From: Anaeromassilibacillus sp. An250
GTDB taxonomy: Bacteria > Bacillota > Clostridia > Oscillospirales > Acutalibacteraceae
Assembly (NCBI RefSeq): GCF_002159845.1
Contig: NZ_NFJK01000004.1
Location: 186,001 to 250,000 of the forward strand
Reading direction: 5' to 3'
Length of the DNA stretch: 64,000 nt
Under the pieces are notes generated by a model. The model made no database searches. It was not told the origin of the DNA and worked only from the letters and a program-made list of their open reading frames with translations. A program made the position numbers and the translations under genes. Shown here one piece after another: positions 34,748 to 44,509 of the stretch (its first letter is position 1; every line of letters begins with the position of its first letter).

Positions 34748-35884
34748 TCAATTCTCCACCGAGGGAGAGAGTGTAAGTTCAAAAGTGGTGACCTGCTTGT
34801 TCCCGCACAGAACAGCAAGGCCGAAACGCAGCAGGGATTGCTCTCGCGCGCGGGGAAGTAAATCTTCCCGGCAGTCGCCCGATAAGGGATATAACTTGTA
34901 GCGAGAGAGCGGGCAGCCAAAGCACGAAATCCCTTGTGCCATCAGGATTTGCGCCATTTTCTGAAGGATAATTTCAATGTGCGATTTTGAAACGCTGGCG
35001 AGTTCATCTGAAACGATGACCTCATGCTCCAAGGCAGGAGCGTCGTGGCCTGCGCTGTCCTCCTTCGGGAGTTCCAGGCGTATGTTAAGCGTCATAGCGA
35101 CCTCCTCTTTATCTACCATCACATCCGAGATCTCAAACATGGTGGACAGATATTTTTGCAGATAAATCACGCTGCCATGCCGGCCCGGGAAGGACATGAG
35201 GGAGAGATAGTCCAGCGCGGCCAGCTTTTTCAGGACACGGCCGACTGTCGCCCGGGACAGCCCCCAGCGGGCAGCCAGCTCCGTGTAGGTAACAAGGGGA
35301 TTGCCGGTGCCGTTGCGGAAATAGACCACTGGCCCCAGGTCTGATCCCTGCACCTGATTGTCGTTGTAGATGGCGGAGATCCACAGGTCCAGCACAATGT
35401 CCATCTCGGAGCAGCGGTCTGAACTGATAAGATCGGTAGCAACAGAAACCGGCAGGAAGAAAAAGCCGGTGTCCTTCTGGCAGGGGGCATTGTATTCCAG
35501 GACCGTGTTATGCCGCGCCCAGTCGCAGATCTTATAGCGGACTACATTTCCGCGGCCCAGGGCCTGGAAAGAAATGAGGTGCTGCTTCTGTAGCCGTTCC
35601 AGCTCGGCCAGCGCCTGGCACTGGAACCGGGTGCGGAACCATTGGGACAGTTCTTTGAGGGTGCAGACCCATTCGCCGGGGTAGACGGTATAGCTGATGC
35701 CGTCGATGCGGCGGTATGAGGTGCGGAAGTTTGCGTAACTGCAAAGTACCGTAAAATAAAAAAGGCCGGAGCCTCCGCTTACGCGAATGCTCCGGTCCTC
35801 CATCAGAAAGCGGACGAACTGCCGGTAGATCCGGCAGCGTGGGTAGTCCACCACCTGTTTAATTTGTAATTGATAGGTTGGCAT
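34748..35884 (-). CDS. Winged-helix ICE regulator or replication initiator
   Basis: A 378-residue protein. A basic N-terminal domain (residues about 1-140) is followed by a helix-turn-helix with VTYTELAARWGLSRATVG and VLKKLAALDYLSLMSF (near 200-235), then an acidic linker and a C-terminal domain with a CFGCPLSRYKLYPL patch. It resembles DnaD/RepA-like proteins that begin the transfer regions of Clostridia ICEs. ATG 35884 has AAAAAGGAG upstream; the frame extends 15 codons further without a ribosome site. It is the first minus-strand gene of the ICE here, behind 33-bp-spaced ATTGGC boxes. Confidence 0.7.
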   Translation of the reverse strand: MPTYQLQIKQVVDYPRCRIYRQFVRFLMEDRSIRVSGGSGLFYFTVLCSYANFRTSYRRIDGISYTVYPGEWVCTLKELSQWFRTRFQCQALAELERLQKQHLISFQALGRGNVVRYKICDWARHNTVLEYNAPCQKDTGFFFLPVSVATDLISSDRCSEMDIVLDLWISAIYNDNQVQGSDLGPVVYFRNGTGNPLVTYTELAARWGLSRATVGRVLKKLAALDYLSLMSFPGRHGSVIYLQKYLSTMFEISDVMVDKEEVAMTLNIRLELPKEDSAGHDAPALEHEVIVSDELASVSKSHIEIILQKMAQILMAQGISCFGCPLSRYKLYPLSGDCREDLLPRAREQSLLRFGLAVLCGNKQVTTFELTLSPSVEN

Positions 35885-35945
35885 AGCTTTCTCCTTTTTA
35901 TATATAAGGTATGAAATTGAGTTCGCCAACGAAAAAACCGTTGAC

Positions 35946-35974
35946 TTGAATATCTTTGAGACTTATGCTATACT
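35946..35974 (+). promoter_or_regulatory. Plus-strand promoter at the ICE edge
   Basis: TTGAAT (35946-35951), 17-base spacer, TGC-extended TATACT (35969-35974). An overlapping TTGACT-17-TATGCT also fits. It points away from the winged-helix gene toward the 39-codon gene at 36187. A 73-codon frame directly behind it (35984-36205) has no ribosome site and I do not call it. Confidence 0.5.
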
Positions 35975-36044
35975 TGTTTATGTATGGATTTGCTTGGCAA
36001 TCCTATACAAAGTTCGTGCAGTTTTTACTGTAAGTGGGGCGGTT

Positions 36045-36124
36045 TTCAAAATGTTCCCTTTGAAAACAATGTAGCCATTCGTTGTGCCAATTTTAAGTCG
36101 TCATTGAGCCGATTTCGTGCCAAT
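36045..36124 (-). promoter_or_regulatory. Paired ATTGGCAC boxes (copy C) and a nearby palindrome
   Basis: ATTGGCAC on the minus strand at 36124-36117 and 36091-36084, spaced exactly 33 bp (three helical turns). Directly downstream, GTTTTCAAA and TTTGAAAAC form a palindrome (about 36042-36067). They lie about 200 bases upstream of the winged-helix gene. Unlike copies A and B, there is no good -10 at the same distance, so this may be an autoregulatory or replication site. Confidence 0.55.
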
Positions 36125-36186
36125 ACAACTTTCTACAACTTTTCTACAACTTTTGCCCCGAATCAGACGGAGCAGGAGGACATCCT

Positions 36187-36306
36187 ATGGAATCCAAAAA
36201 GTTAGAAAAACCTCGTAAAAATGGCGCTTTTTCAACACGTCAGGCCGTGACGAAACCGGATGAAGAGACCGGCGGGGTGTTTCCGACGATGAAGCCGCGC
36301 GACTAA
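36187..36306 (+). CDS. 39-residue basic peptide of unknown function
   Basis: ATG 36187 has AGGAGGACATCC directly upstream, and a terminator hairpin follows the stop at 36331-36361, so this appears to be an independent small gene. The product starts MESKKLEKPRKNGAFSTRQA and ends FPTMKPRD; it is charged, has no signal peptide and no cysteine. The base composition matches the core genes that follow rather than the AT-rich stretch before it, so the ICE end probably lies just upstream. I recognise no family. Confidence 0.5.
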   Translation: MESKKLEKPRKNGAFSTRQAVTKPDEETGGVFPTMKPRD

Positions 36307-36330
36307 GACGAAAATTTAGGAGTTTCTACA

Positions 36331-36367
36331 GCGCGGATTTGCCTTTCCAGGCGATCCGCGCGTAATT
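36331..36367 (+). terminator. Intrinsic terminator before ilvD
   Basis: GCGCGGAT and GCCT pair with AGGC and ATCCGCGC (36331-36361), followed by TAATTTTA. It separates the small peptide gene from ilvD, whose ribosome site follows at once. Confidence 0.5.
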
Positions 36368-36390
36368 TTATGATAAAGGAGAGGACATCC

Positions 36391-38046
36391 ATGAGAAGCG
36401 ATCTGATGAAAGAAGGTTCCACCCGCGCGCCGCACCGTTCCCTTTTGCGTGCGCTGGGTTTGACCGATGATGAAATGAAGCGGCCCTTTGTGGCGGTTGT
36501 CAGTGCTGCGAGCGATTACATTCCGGGCCACAGGCATCTAAAGGATATTTCGGAGGCTGTGAAGGCGGGCATCCGCAACGCGGGCGGCGTCCCGTTTGAG
36601 TTTGAGACCATCGGTGTGTGCGACGGCCTCTCCATGAACCACAAGGGCATGAAATACTCCCTTTGCTCCCGCGAGCTGATTGCGGATTCCATCGAAGTGA
36701 TGCTGACCGCGCACCCGCTGGATGCGGCGGTCTTTATCCCGAACTGCGATAAGATCGTGCCCGGCATGATGCTGGCGGCCTGCCGCATGAATTTGCCGAG
36801 CATCTTTGTCAGCGGCGGCCCGATGCTCCCCGGCGAGCACAACGGGACGAAGTTTGGCCTCTCGGAAATGTTTGAGGCGGTGGGCAGCTATGCCTCCGGG
36901 AAGATCGACGCGGACGAGCTTTTGGCATTGGAAAAATCCGCGTGCCCGACCTGCGGCTCCTGCTCCGGCATGTATACGGCCAATTCCATGAACTGCCTGA
37001 CCGAGGCCATCGGCATGGCGCTGCCCGGCAACGGCAGCATCCCGGCGGTCTATTCCGCGCGCATCGCGCTGGCAAAGCGGGCCGGTATGCAGGTGATGAA
37101 GCTGTTGGAACAGGACCTGCGTCCGCGCGACATCCTGACCCCGGAGGCGTTTGAAAATGCCCTGCGCGGGGAGATGGCGCTGGGCTGCTCCACCAACTCG
37201 GTGCTGCATCTGACGGCCATTGCACATGAGGCGGGCGTGCCGCTGGACATCGACAAGATCGACGAGCTGGGCCGTACAACCCCGCAGATCTGCAAACTCA
37301 ACCCTGCCAGCCAGGTATTTATCACGGATCTGAACCAGGTGGGCGGCATCCCGGCGGTGATGAAGGAGCTCTCCCGCAAGGGCCTGATCCATCTGGATGC
37401 GCAGACCGTCTGCGGCACGGTGCGCGACCGTGTGGAGGCGGCGCCGGATGCGGACGGCGAGATCATCCGCAAGATCGAGAACCCGTTCCGCCCGGACGGG
37501 GGCATCGCGGTGCTCAAGGGCAACATCTGCCCGGAGGGCGCTGTGGTCAAGCAGGGCGCGGTTGCGCCCGAAATGATGCAGCATGTGGGCCCGGCCCGCT
37601 GCTTCGACTGCGAGGAGGACGCCTCCGAAGCCATCCTGGGCGGCAAGATCAAAGAGGGCGACGTGGTGGTTATCCGCTATGAGGGGCCGAAGGGCGGCCC
37701 GGGCATGCGCGAAATGCTGACCCCGACCTCGGCGCTGACCGGCATGGGCCTGGGTTCGAGCGTGGCGCTCATCACGGACGGACGCTTCTCCGGTGCGACG
37801 CGCGGCGCGGCCATCGGCCATGTATCGCCGGAGGCGGCTGCGGGCGGCAACATCGCCTTGATTCAGGACGGCGACATCATCGATGTGGACATCACGGGCC
37901 GCCAGCTCAATGTCCGCGTGAGCGACGAAGAGCTCGCCAAGCGCCGCGAAGCGTGGAAGGCGCCCGAGCAGCATCTGACCGGCTACATCAAGCGCTATGC
38001 GAGCCTCGTGACGTCCGGCTCCAAGGGCGCGGTGTTTGTAGACTAA
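36391..38046 (+). CDS. ilvD: Dihydroxy-acid dehydratase
   Basis: A 551-residue enzyme of normal length that converts 2,3-dihydroxy-isovalerate (or 3-methylvalerate) to the 2-keto acid in valine, isoleucine and leucine synthesis. Iron-sulfur cluster cysteines are visible in [10 protein letters not shown] (near 122), [19 protein letters not shown] (near 185), and the conserved [19 protein letters not shown] lies near 465. I use ATG 36391 with AAGGAGAGG; an in-frame start 7 codons earlier lies before this ribosome site. leuC and leuD follow after a terminator and a separate promoter region, so the genes share a pathway but perhaps not a transcript. Confidence 0.97.
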   Translation: MRSDLMKEGSTRAPHRSLLRALGLTDDEMKRPFVAVVSAASDYIPGHRHLKDISEAVKAGIRNAGGVPFEFETIGVCDGLSMNHKGMKYSLCSRELIADSIEVMLTAHPLDAAVFIPNCDKIVPGMMLAACRMNLPSIFVSGGPMLPGEHNGTKFGLSEMFEAVGSYASGKIDADELLALEKSACPTCGSCSGMYTANSMNCLTEAIGMALPGNGSIPAVYSARIALAKRAGMQVMKLLEQDLRPRDILTPEAFENALRGEMALGCSTNSVLHLTAIAHEAGVPLDIDKIDELGRTTPQICKLNPASQVFITDLNQVGGIPAVMKELSRKGLIHLDAQTVCGTVRDRVEAAPDADGEIIRKIENPFRPDGGIAVLKGNICPEGAVVKQGAVAPEMMQHVGPARCFDCEEDASEAILGGKIKEGDVVVIRYEGPKGGPGMREMLTPTSALTGMGLGSSVALITDGRFSGATRGAAIGHVSPEAAAGGNIALIQDGDIIDVDITGRQLNVRVSDEELAKRREAWKAPEQHLTGYIKRYASLVTSGSKGAVFVD

Positions 38047-38120
38047 AGGCATCGGCTTTTGCGGGTTTGCCGGAGCTGTTTTCTGAAAGAGGCATTGTTT
38101 TTTATTTCGGATTGACGGCA

Positions 38121-38158
38121 GGGCCTTTCCACGGGAAGCGGTGGAAGGGCCCTTTTTT
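38121..38158 (+). terminator. Intrinsic terminator of ilvD
   Basis: GGGCCTTTCCAC (38121-38132) pairs with GTGGAAGGGCCC (38141-38152), followed by TTTTTT. Confidence 0.75.
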
Positions 38159-38326
38159 GCCCCATAGCGTTGCTGCCGGGAGAGAAATGAAATCCCCGGG
38201 GCGGCAGCGGGAGGCGTTTCCGGAAAAAGAAGAGAATCATTCTAATTGTAGTACGGTTTACATTCGTGTGGGGGATGTTGTGCTACAATACAGATACCGA
38301 CAAAAACGATTAAGGAGGAATATCCG

Positions 38327-39595
38327 ATGGGAATGACCATGACACAGAAGATCCTGGCGGCACACGCGGGTTTGGACCACGTGGTGGCAGGACAGCTGAT
38401 TGAAGCAAATCTGGACGTGGTGCTGGCCAACGATATCACAGCGCCGGTGGCAATCAACGAATTTGAAAAGTGCGGTGCGGACGCGGTGTTCGACAACACG
38501 CGCATTGCGCTGGTGCTGGACCACTTCACGCCGAACAAGGACATCAAGGCGGCGGAACAGTGCTTGCAGACGCGGAATTTTGCGAATAAATACGACATTA
38601 AGAATTTCTTTGATGTGGGGCAGATGGGCATTGAACATGCACTCTTGCCGGAAAAGGGCATTGTCGGCCCCGGCGACTGCGTGATCGGCGCGGACTCCCA
38701 CACCTGCACCTATGGCGCGCTGGGCGCGTTCTCCACCGGCGTGGGTTCCACGGACATGGCTGCCGGTATGATCACCGGCAAGGCTTGGTTCAAGGTGCCT
38801 TCCGCGATCAAGGTGGTGCTGGAGGGCAAGCCCGGCCGCTGGGTGAGCGGCAAGGATGTCATCCTGCATCTGATCGGCGAGATCGGCGTGGACGGCGCGC
38901 TGTATAAATCCCTGGAGTTTACAGGCAAGGGTGTGGAATACCTGAGCATGGACGACCGCCTGTGCATTGCAAACATGGCGATTGAGGCCGGCGCGAAGAA
39001 CGGTATTTTCCCGGTGGACGGCGTGACGTTGGAATACTGCGAGGGCCGCTTCCAGAGGCAGCCGGTCATCTTCAGTGCGGACGCCGACGCGGAGTACGAT
39101 TCGACGGTCACCATCGACCTCTCCACGCTGCGCCCCACGGTTGCGTTCCCGCATCTGCCGGAGAATACCAAGACGATCGACGAGGTCGCCCGAATGGAGC
39201 CCATCGCGATCCAGCAGAGCGTGATCGGTTCCTGCACGAATGGGCGCATCGAAGACCTGCGCGCCGCTGCAAAGATCCTCGCGGGCCGCAAGGTGGCGAA
39301 GGGCGTGCGCTGCATCGTGATCCCGGGGACGCAGGACATCTATTTGCAGGCGATCAAGGAGGGCATCGCGGAGGTCTTCATCAAGGCGGGCGCTGTTTTC
39401 AGCACGCCGACATGCGGCCCGTGCCTGGGCGGACATATGGGCGTTTTGGCCAAGGGGGAACGCGCCATTTCCACCACGAACCGCAACTTTGTAGGCCGTA
39501 TGGGACATGTGGAGTCTGAAGTCTACCTGGCGAGCCCCGCGGTTGCGGCGGCCAGCGCAGTAGCAGGCTATATCGCGGACCCGGACAAGATTTGA
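38327..39595 (+). CDS. leuC: 3-isopropylmalate dehydratase large subunit
   Basis: A 422-residue protein of the short LeuC type found in Clostridia and archaea. The [4Fe-4S] ligands are in [11 protein letters not shown] (near 300) and [13 protein letters not shown] (near 360); the aconitase motif [18 protein letters not shown] is near 122. With LeuD it isomerises 2- to 3-isopropylmalate in leucine synthesis. A homologous archaeal-type pair can also act on citraconate. TAAGGAGG precedes ATG 38327, and leuD follows 13 bases after the stop. A weak -10 TACAAT lies at 38284-38289. Confidence 0.95.
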   Translation: MGMTMTQKILAAHAGLDHVVAGQLIEANLDVVLANDITAPVAINEFEKCGADAVFDNTRIALVLDHFTPNKDIKAAEQCLQTRNFANKYDIKNFFDVGQMGIEHALLPEKGIVGPGDCVIGADSHTCTYGALGAFSTGVGSTDMAAGMITGKAWFKVPSAIKVVLEGKPGRWVSGKDVILHLIGEIGVDGALYKSLEFTGKGVEYLSMDDRLCIANMAIEAGAKNGIFPVDGVTLEYCEGRFQRQPVIFSADADAEYDSTVTIDLSTLRPTVAFPHLPENTKTIDEVARMEPIAIQQSVIGSCTNGRIEDLRAAAKILAGRKVAKGVRCIVIPGTQDIYLQAIKEGIAEVFIKAGAVFSTPTCGPCLGGHMGVLAKGERAISTTNRNFVGRMGHVESEVYLASPAVAAASAVAGYIADPDKI

Positions 39596-39608
39596 GGAGG
39601 TAGGCAAC

Positions 39609-40094
39609 ATGAATGCACATGGAATCGTACATAAATATGGGGATAACGTCGATACGGACGTGATCATCCCTGCGCGCTATTTGAATACGGCTTCCCACGC
39701 GGAGCTGGCCTCCCACTGCATGGAGGACATCGACAAGGACTTTGTCAAGAACGTGAAGCCCGGCGACATCATCGTGGCGAATAAAAACTTCGGCTGCGGC
39801 TCTTCCAGAGAGCATGCGCCGATTGCGATCAAGGCCAGCGGCGTTTCCTGCGTGATCGCATCCACGTTCGCCCGCATTTTTTACCGCAATGCGATCAACA
39901 TCGGCCTGCCGATCCTGGAGTGCGACGCTGCCGCGCAGGAGATCCAGGCAGGGGACGAGGTCGAGGTGGACTTCGATACGGGCGTGATCACGGATGTGAC
40001 CACGGGGAAGACCTATAAGGCGCAGCCGTTCCCGCCGTTTATCCAGAACATCATCCAAAAGGGCGGGCTGCTCAAGAGCATCACGGAAAAATAA
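39609..40094 (+). CDS. leuD: 3-isopropylmalate dehydratase small subunit
   Basis: A 161-residue swivelling subunit of the short LeuD type. [15 protein letters not shown] at the N-terminus and the substrate loop [19 protein letters not shown] (near 60-78) are intact. It completes the LeuCD enzyme. GAGGAGG precedes the ATG, and a terminator follows at 40107. No leuA or leuB is present nearby in this window. Confidence 0.95.
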   Translation: MNAHGIVHKYGDNVDTDVIIPARYLNTASHAELASHCMEDIDKDFVKNVKPGDIIVANKNFGCGSSREHAPIAIKASGVSCVIASTFARIFYRNAINIGLPILECDAAAQEIQAGDEVEVDFDTGVITDVTTGKTYKAQPFPPFIQNIIQKGGLLKSITEK

Positions 40095-40106
40095 AGATTG
40101 GAAATC

Positions 40107-40147
40107 AAAGGCGAGGGTTCCGGCGGAGTTGGGACCCTCGCCTTTTT
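40107..40147 (+). terminator. Intrinsic terminator of leuCD
   Basis: AAAGGCGAGGGT (40107-40118) pairs with ACCCTCGCCTTT (40133-40144), continuing into TTTT. Confidence 0.8.
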
Positions 40148-40558
40148 ATGAGAAGGCGGCCTGTTGGGAATCTTTGGGATGGTTTTCTTTTGCGCGGATG
40201 GCGCGGAAGAGGTTCCATAACAACAAATATTTTATAAAAAATACATAAAATTATAGATTTAAATAGAATTTTATAGTAATATATGATTATAAAAGCTTGC
40301 GGAAGCCAGCGATGATGTTTTTTCTGAACGGTGCGCTGGGGAGCGGCGTCCGGGTCAAAAAATTCCCCGCGCAGATAAAAGCCCTGCGTTTGGTTTTAAG
40401 AATCATTTCTTTCAAGATGCACCATTTTTCTACAAAAAGATCCGCATTGGATTTTTAATGCGCATGTGGTAAAATAGAAAAAACATGCTTCCACATGGGG
40501 AAGCCTCGTTGTGCAAAATTGGGGAAGACTTTTGAAAGGCAAAGAAAGAGGGATCGAT
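40148..40558 (+). promoter_or_regulatory. AT-rich intergenic stretch with promoter of the condensation-domain gene
   Basis: A very AT-rich tract (40215-40290) is followed by TTGGAT (40447-40452), a 17-base spacer and TAAAAT (40470-40475), a good promoter for the next gene. CGCATT/AATGCG inside the spacer forms a short inverted repeat that could be an operator. No gene is seen in these 410 bases. Confidence 0.55.
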
Positions 40559-41944
40559 ATGAAACATTTCTATCCGCTGTGCGCGGCCGAAAGGTTGCAG
40601 GATCACAAAATCCTGGAGTACAACCGCCCGCAGGAAGTGAACATCTGCGTGTGCATGACGATCCGGGCTGGGGTGGATTTCGGCCTGCTGAAGCACTGCA
40701 TCCAGTTGGAGTATGCGCGGCAGGAATCCCTGCGCATCCGCTTCACAAAACGGGACGAAAACGGAAAAGTTTTTCAGTACTTCGCTTCTTATGACCCGCG
40801 CGACATCCGTTTGGTGGACTTCCGGGGAAAATCACAGGAGGAGATCAACACGACCCTGGAGGAATGGTCCAGCCAGCCCTTTGAGCAGGTGGATTCGCCG
40901 ATGAACGAGTTTATCATGGTGGCCATGCCCGACGGGTACAACGGCATCTATCTGCGCATCGATCACAGGCTGACCGACTCCACCGGCATGATCTTGATGA
41001 TTAACGACATTATGGGGCTTTACTGCCACTTTGCCTACGGCGCGCCCATGCCGGAGGACCCGCCGCCATACCACCTGGCTTTGGAAAAGGACCTCGCAAA
41101 GGAGGAGAACGCATCCCGGACTGCCAAAGACCGCGCGTTCTGGGAGGAACAGGTGGCGGTCGGCGAGCCGGTCTATACGGATGTGACCGGCTGCTGGAAG
41201 CTGGATGCGTGCCGGAAAAAGTACAACAACCCGAACCTGCGCGCGGCGGACCGGGAGATGAACGACCTGCGCGTAGGGCGCGCGATTTATCATTTGGAGC
41301 CGGAGCCAACTAAGCGCCTGATGGACTATTGCATGGAGAACGAAGTCTCCATGACAAACCTGCTGCTGATGGGCCTGCGGACCTACCTTTCCAAGATGAA
41401 CGACGGGGAAAAGGACGTCACGGTCCGGAATTATGTGTCCAGAAGGTCCACGCTGCTGAACAAGACCTCCGGCGGCACGCGCACCCACTGCTTCCCGTGC
41501 CGGACCATCCTGGAGCCGGAGACCGAATTCCTAGACGGCGTGCGCATGATTCAGGATTTGCAGAACACCATTTACCGGCATGTCGATTTTGACCCGCTGG
41601 AGGTCACGCGGATGTTCCAGGAGCGGTACCATCCGCCCAAGAATACCACGTATGACTCCGTAGCGTTGACGTATCAGCCGCTCCCGATGCGCTTGCAGAA
41701 CGAGCAGCTGCACGGCATCCCGTTTAAGTCGGATTGGCTGACGAACGGGACGGCAATTCAAAAGGTGTATCTGACCGTGATGCACAGTGCCACCGACCTG
41801 GGCTTGCAGTTTTACTTCAAGTACCAGCTGGCGGAGCTTTCCCCGCACGATATGGAGTTGATGTATTATTATCTCATGAAGATCCTGTTTATGGGTGTAG
41901 AAAACCCGGACATGACCGTAGGGGAGATCCTGCGGACGGTATAA
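40559..41944 (+). CDS. Free-standing condensation-domain (acyltransferase-like) protein
   Basis: A 461-residue protein with the fold signature of NRPS condensation domains and related acyl-CoA-dependent acyltransferases. The HHxxxDG active-site motif appears as IDHRLTDSTGM (near 134): the second His and the Asp remain, the first His is Asp and the final Gly is Ser. The later region TYDSVALTYQPLPM and TVMHSATDLGLQ fits the C-terminal lobe. No adenylation or carrier domain is near. GAGGG lies 7 bases before ATG 40559. It probably transfers an acyl group in lipid or peptide modification; the substrate is unknown. Confidence 0.75.
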   Translation: MKHFYPLCAAERLQDHKILEYNRPQEVNICVCMTIRAGVDFGLLKHCIQLEYARQESLRIRFTKRDENGKVFQYFASYDPRDIRLVDFRGKSQEEINTTLEEWSSQPFEQVDSPMNEFIMVAMPDGYNGIYLRIDHRLTDSTGMILMINDIMGLYCHFAYGAPMPEDPPPYHLALEKDLAKEENASRTAKDRAFWEEQVAVGEPVYTDVTGCWKLDACRKKYNNPNLRAADREMNDLRVGRAIYHLEPEPTKRLMDYCMENEVSMTNLLLMGLRTYLSKMNDGEKDVTVRNYVSRRSTLLNKTSGGTRTHCFPCRTILEPETEFLDGVRMIQDLQNTIYRHVDFDPLEVTRMFQERYHPPKNTTYDSVALTYQPLPMRLQNEQLHGIPFKSDWLTNGTAIQKVYLTVMHSATDLGLQFYFKYQLAELSPHDMELMYYYLMKILFMGVENPDMTVGEILRTV

Positions 41945-42265
41945 TGGAACAGGTTGACGTTTGGCCGCGCATCCTTTGGTGCGCGGCCAAGGTGCTTTAA
42001 GGGATTCTTGGAGGCCGCGCCCGGGATACGTGTGAATAGGCTTGCAAGCCCTCCCCTATGTTCCGGGGGCTGGGGTTCCGGTGAGGCGTTCAGCCTGCGG
42101 GGAATTTATAAAATATTCATGACTTTTGCGGGGGAGTATCCTATAATATACTATAAATCCGCAAGAATGTTCGCCGGAAATATTTGGCCCTTTGACCGGC
42201 TTGGAATGGGAACGCAAGGAAGTGGGCAAACCGCGGATGGCTGTGATTGAAGGAGGGTGTTACTT
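41945..42265 (+). promoter_or_regulatory. Intergenic stretch with hairpin and promoter of the regulator operon
   Basis: A perfect 11-bp inverted repeat TTGGCCGCGCA (41960-41990 area) follows the condensation gene without a clear T-run. Further on ATGACT (42119-42124), a 17-base spacer and TATAAT (42142-42147) form a plausible promoter for the response-regulator operon. Confidence 0.5.
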
Positions 42266-42961
42266 ATGGCATCGGGAAAAATCCTGGTGGTGGACGACGA
42301 TCAAAATATCTGTGAATTGTTGCGCCTCTATATTGAAAAAGAGGGGTTCGAAGTAGTCATTGCAAACGACGGGCGGAAGGCCCTGGAAATGTTCGAGCAG
42401 GAAAACCCAGACCTGATTATGCTGGACATCATGCTGCCGGAACTGGACGGCTGGCAGGTGTGCCGTGAGATCCGGAAAAAATCGCAATGCCCGATCATCA
42501 TGCTGACGGCAAAGGGCGAGGTCTTTGATAAGGTCCTGGGCTTGGAGCTCGGCGCGGACGACTATGTGGTCAAGCCGTTTGAGGCAAAAGAAGTGATCGC
42601 GCGCATCAAAGCGGTGCTGCGCCGCTTTGGGAAGAACGATGAGAACCAGGTGAAAGAAGTTAAATATGATAAGCTCAGCATCAATTTGACCAACTATGAG
42701 TTGAAGGTCAACGGCAAGGTGGTGGACACGCCGCCGAAGGAGATGGAGCTGATTTACCATTTGGCGAGCAATCCCAACCGCGTCTTTACGCGCGACCAGC
42801 TGTTGGACGAGGTGTGGGGGTTCGACTATTACGGCGACAGCCGTACGGTGGACGTCCATGTCAAGCGCCTGCGCGAAAAGCTGGAGGGCGTCTCCGACCA
42901 GTGGGCGTTGAAAACTGTCTGGGGCGTTGGTTACAAATTTGAAGTAAAGGACAAGAATTAA
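42266..42961 (+). CDS. OmpR-family response regulator
   Basis: A 231-residue regulator. The receiver has ILVVDDDQNICELL, the phospho-acceptor in LIMLDIMLPELDGW and Lys in DDYVVKPFEAKE. The winged helix contains PKEMELIYHLASNPNRVFTR and GDSRTVDVHVKRLREKLEG. ATG 42266 has AAGGAGGGTG. It is followed by a kinase and an HtrA-type protease, which suggests a cell-envelope stress circuit like CssRS or CiaRH. Binding sites cannot be recognised here. Confidence 0.92.
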   Translation: MASGKILVVDDDQNICELLRLYIEKEGFEVVIANDGRKALEMFEQENPDLIMLDIMLPELDGWQVCREIRKKSQCPIIMLTAKGEVFDKVLGLELGADDYVVKPFEAKEVIARIKAVLRRFGKNDENQVKEVKYDKLSINLTNYELKVNGKVVDTPPKEMELIYHLASNPNRVFTRDQLLDEVWGFDYYGDSRTVDVHVKRLREKLEGVSDQWALKTVWGVGYKFEVKDKN

Positions 42962-42997
42962 GGGTGGATGCCCTGGAAAGACTTGGAGCGATAAGAC

Positions 42998-44509
42998 ATG
43001 CAGAAAACGCTGTTTAAAAAATATCTGCGGGTTACAGCAGCGATTATCCTCATCAGCTTTTTCCTGCTGGGGCTGGTGATGCTGGTGTTTATCAAATCCT
43101 ACTGGCAGGATGAAAAGCAGGACCTGCTCAGACGAAATGCAGAGAGCATCGCAGGGATTGCCGCTGCAAGTGCAACGCCTGTGCAGGGGGACAATTATAT
43201 CCTGCTGGATACGGAACGCATGCAGTCCTTCATGAATGCGTTCTCCGAAAATATGGACGCAGATATCTATGTGACAAACCGCGCAGGGGAATGGGTCCTG
43301 AGCGCCTTCGGCAGCGGCGGAACGGTCAACCCGGCGCCCTTTACCCGCAGGACGATGGACAAGGCCCTGTTGGGCACATACAGCGGGCAGGGAACCGTCG
43401 ATGGCATCTATGACTCGCCATACTATGTGGTGGGCGTCCCGATCCGCATCTCGAATTTGGATGGGACACGCTCGACCATCGGGGCGGTGTTTACCGCGTG
43501 CAGCGCCCGCTCGTTCAACGAATACCGCAACGAGCTGATGAAAATGTTTGCGCTAGCAGCGGTCGCGGCGTTTTTGGTGGCCTTTTGCATCAGCTGGATG
43601 TTTTCCTATAAGCTTGTGCGCCCCCTGCGCGACATGGCGTTGGCGGCCCGGAGCTTTGGCGAGGGGAATTTCAGCATACGGGTCCCGGTCACCAGCAACG
43701 ACGAGGTGGGGCAGCTCGCGCTCGCGTTTAACAATATGGCCTCTTCCCTGGCCAGCAGCGAGAGCGTGCGCCGGAATTTCATTGCCAATGTTTCCCACGA
43801 ATTGAAAACGCCGATGACAACGATCGCCGGATTTATCGACGGCATTTTGGATGGGACTATCCCGGCGGAAAAGCAGTCGCATTACTTGCAGATCGTTTCC
43901 CAGGAGGTTAAGCGTTTGTCGCGTTTGGTGCGCACGATGTTGGATCTTTCGCGCATCGACAGCGGCGAGCTGCGGCTGCACATGGCGCGCTTTGACCTGA
44001 CCAATACCATTTTTGTGGCGCTGCTTTCCTTTGAAAAGAGCATCGAGCAAAAGAAGATCCAGGTGCTCGGCCTGGAGGATACGGAAAGCCTCTATGTGGA
44101 TGGCGACCCGGATATGATCCATCAGGTCGTGTATAATTTGATTGAAAACGCCGTAAAGTTTACCAATGAGGGCGGCTATATCCAGTTGGCCATCCGGGAT
44201 CTGCCGGACAGGACTTCCGTCGCGATCAAAAACAGCGGCGCGGGGATTGCGGCGGATGAGATCGCATTGATTTTTGACCGTTTCTACAAGACGGATAAGT
44301 CCCGCAGCCAGGATAAAAACGGCATGGGATTGGGACTCTATATTGTACGGACGATCATCAAGCTGCACGGCGGAGAGATCACCGTGCAGAGTGTGGAGAA
44401 CGAATATTGCCAGTTTGAGTTTTGGCTTCCCAAGCACGAAGAGCCCAAGCTGAAGGCCGGAAAGAAGGAAAAGGACCCGGCAAAGGACAAAAAGGAGGAA
44501 AAACGATGA
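42998..44509 (+). CDS. Sensor histidine kinase
   Basis: A 503-residue kinase. Two membrane helices (about 13-33 and 180-203) flank an extracellular sensor of some 145 residues. A HAMP domain follows (VRPLRDMALAARSFGEG), then the H-box NVSHELKTPMTTIAGFIDG, N-box QVVYNLIENAVKFTNEGG and the G-box MGLGLYIVRTIIK. A Lys-rich tail (about 485-503) ends the protein. It should phosphorylate the preceding regulator. Its stop overlaps the protease start by 4 bases (ATGA). Confidence 0.92.
   Translation: MQKTLFKKYLRVTAAIILISFFLLGLVMLVFIKSYWQDEKQDLLRRNAESIAGIAAASATPVQGDNYILLDTERMQSFMNAFSENMDADIYVTNRAGEWVLSAFGSGGTVNPAPFTRRTMDKALLGTYSGQGTVDGIYDSPYYVVGVPIRISNLDGTRSTIGAVFTACSARSFNEYRNELMKMFALAAVAAFLVAFCISWMFSYKLVRPLRDMALAARSFGEGNFSIRVPVTSNDEVGQLALAFNNMASSLASSESVRRNFIANVSHELKTPMTTIAGFIDGILDGTIPAEKQSHYLQIVSQEVKRLSRLVRTMLDLSRIDSGELRLHMARFDLTNTIFVALLSFEKSIEQKKIQVLGLEDTESLYVDGDPDMIHQVVYNLIENAVKFTNEGGYIQLAIRDLPDRTSVAIKNSGAGIAADEIALIFDRFYKTDKSRSQDKNGMGLGLYIVRTIIKLHGGEITVQSVENEYCQFEFWLPKHEEPKLKAGKKEKDPAKDKKEEKR

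Noticed and set aside
36129-36150. TTCTACAACTT direct repeat as attR core
   Set aside because: It is a local tandem repeat; the other ICE end is outside the window, so no matching copy can be shown.
35984-36205. 73-codon frame behind the plus-strand promoter at the ICE edge
   Set aside because: It starts at the expected transcription start without a ribosome site and overlaps the ATTGGCAC boxes and the better 39-codon gene.
36538-38052. Long open frame antisense to ilvD
   Set aside because: A shadow of GC-rich codon usage; no ribosome site, low-complexity His/Arg-rich product, while ilvD has all family motifs.
38047-38326. T-box or leucine-responsive leader before leuC
   Set aside because: No T-box core sequence, no specifier-like stem and no antiterminator pairing visible; only a terminator of ilvD.
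38258-39667. Long open frame antisense to leuC
   Set aside because: The same kind of shadow; leuC is complete and the antisense product shows no family resemblance.
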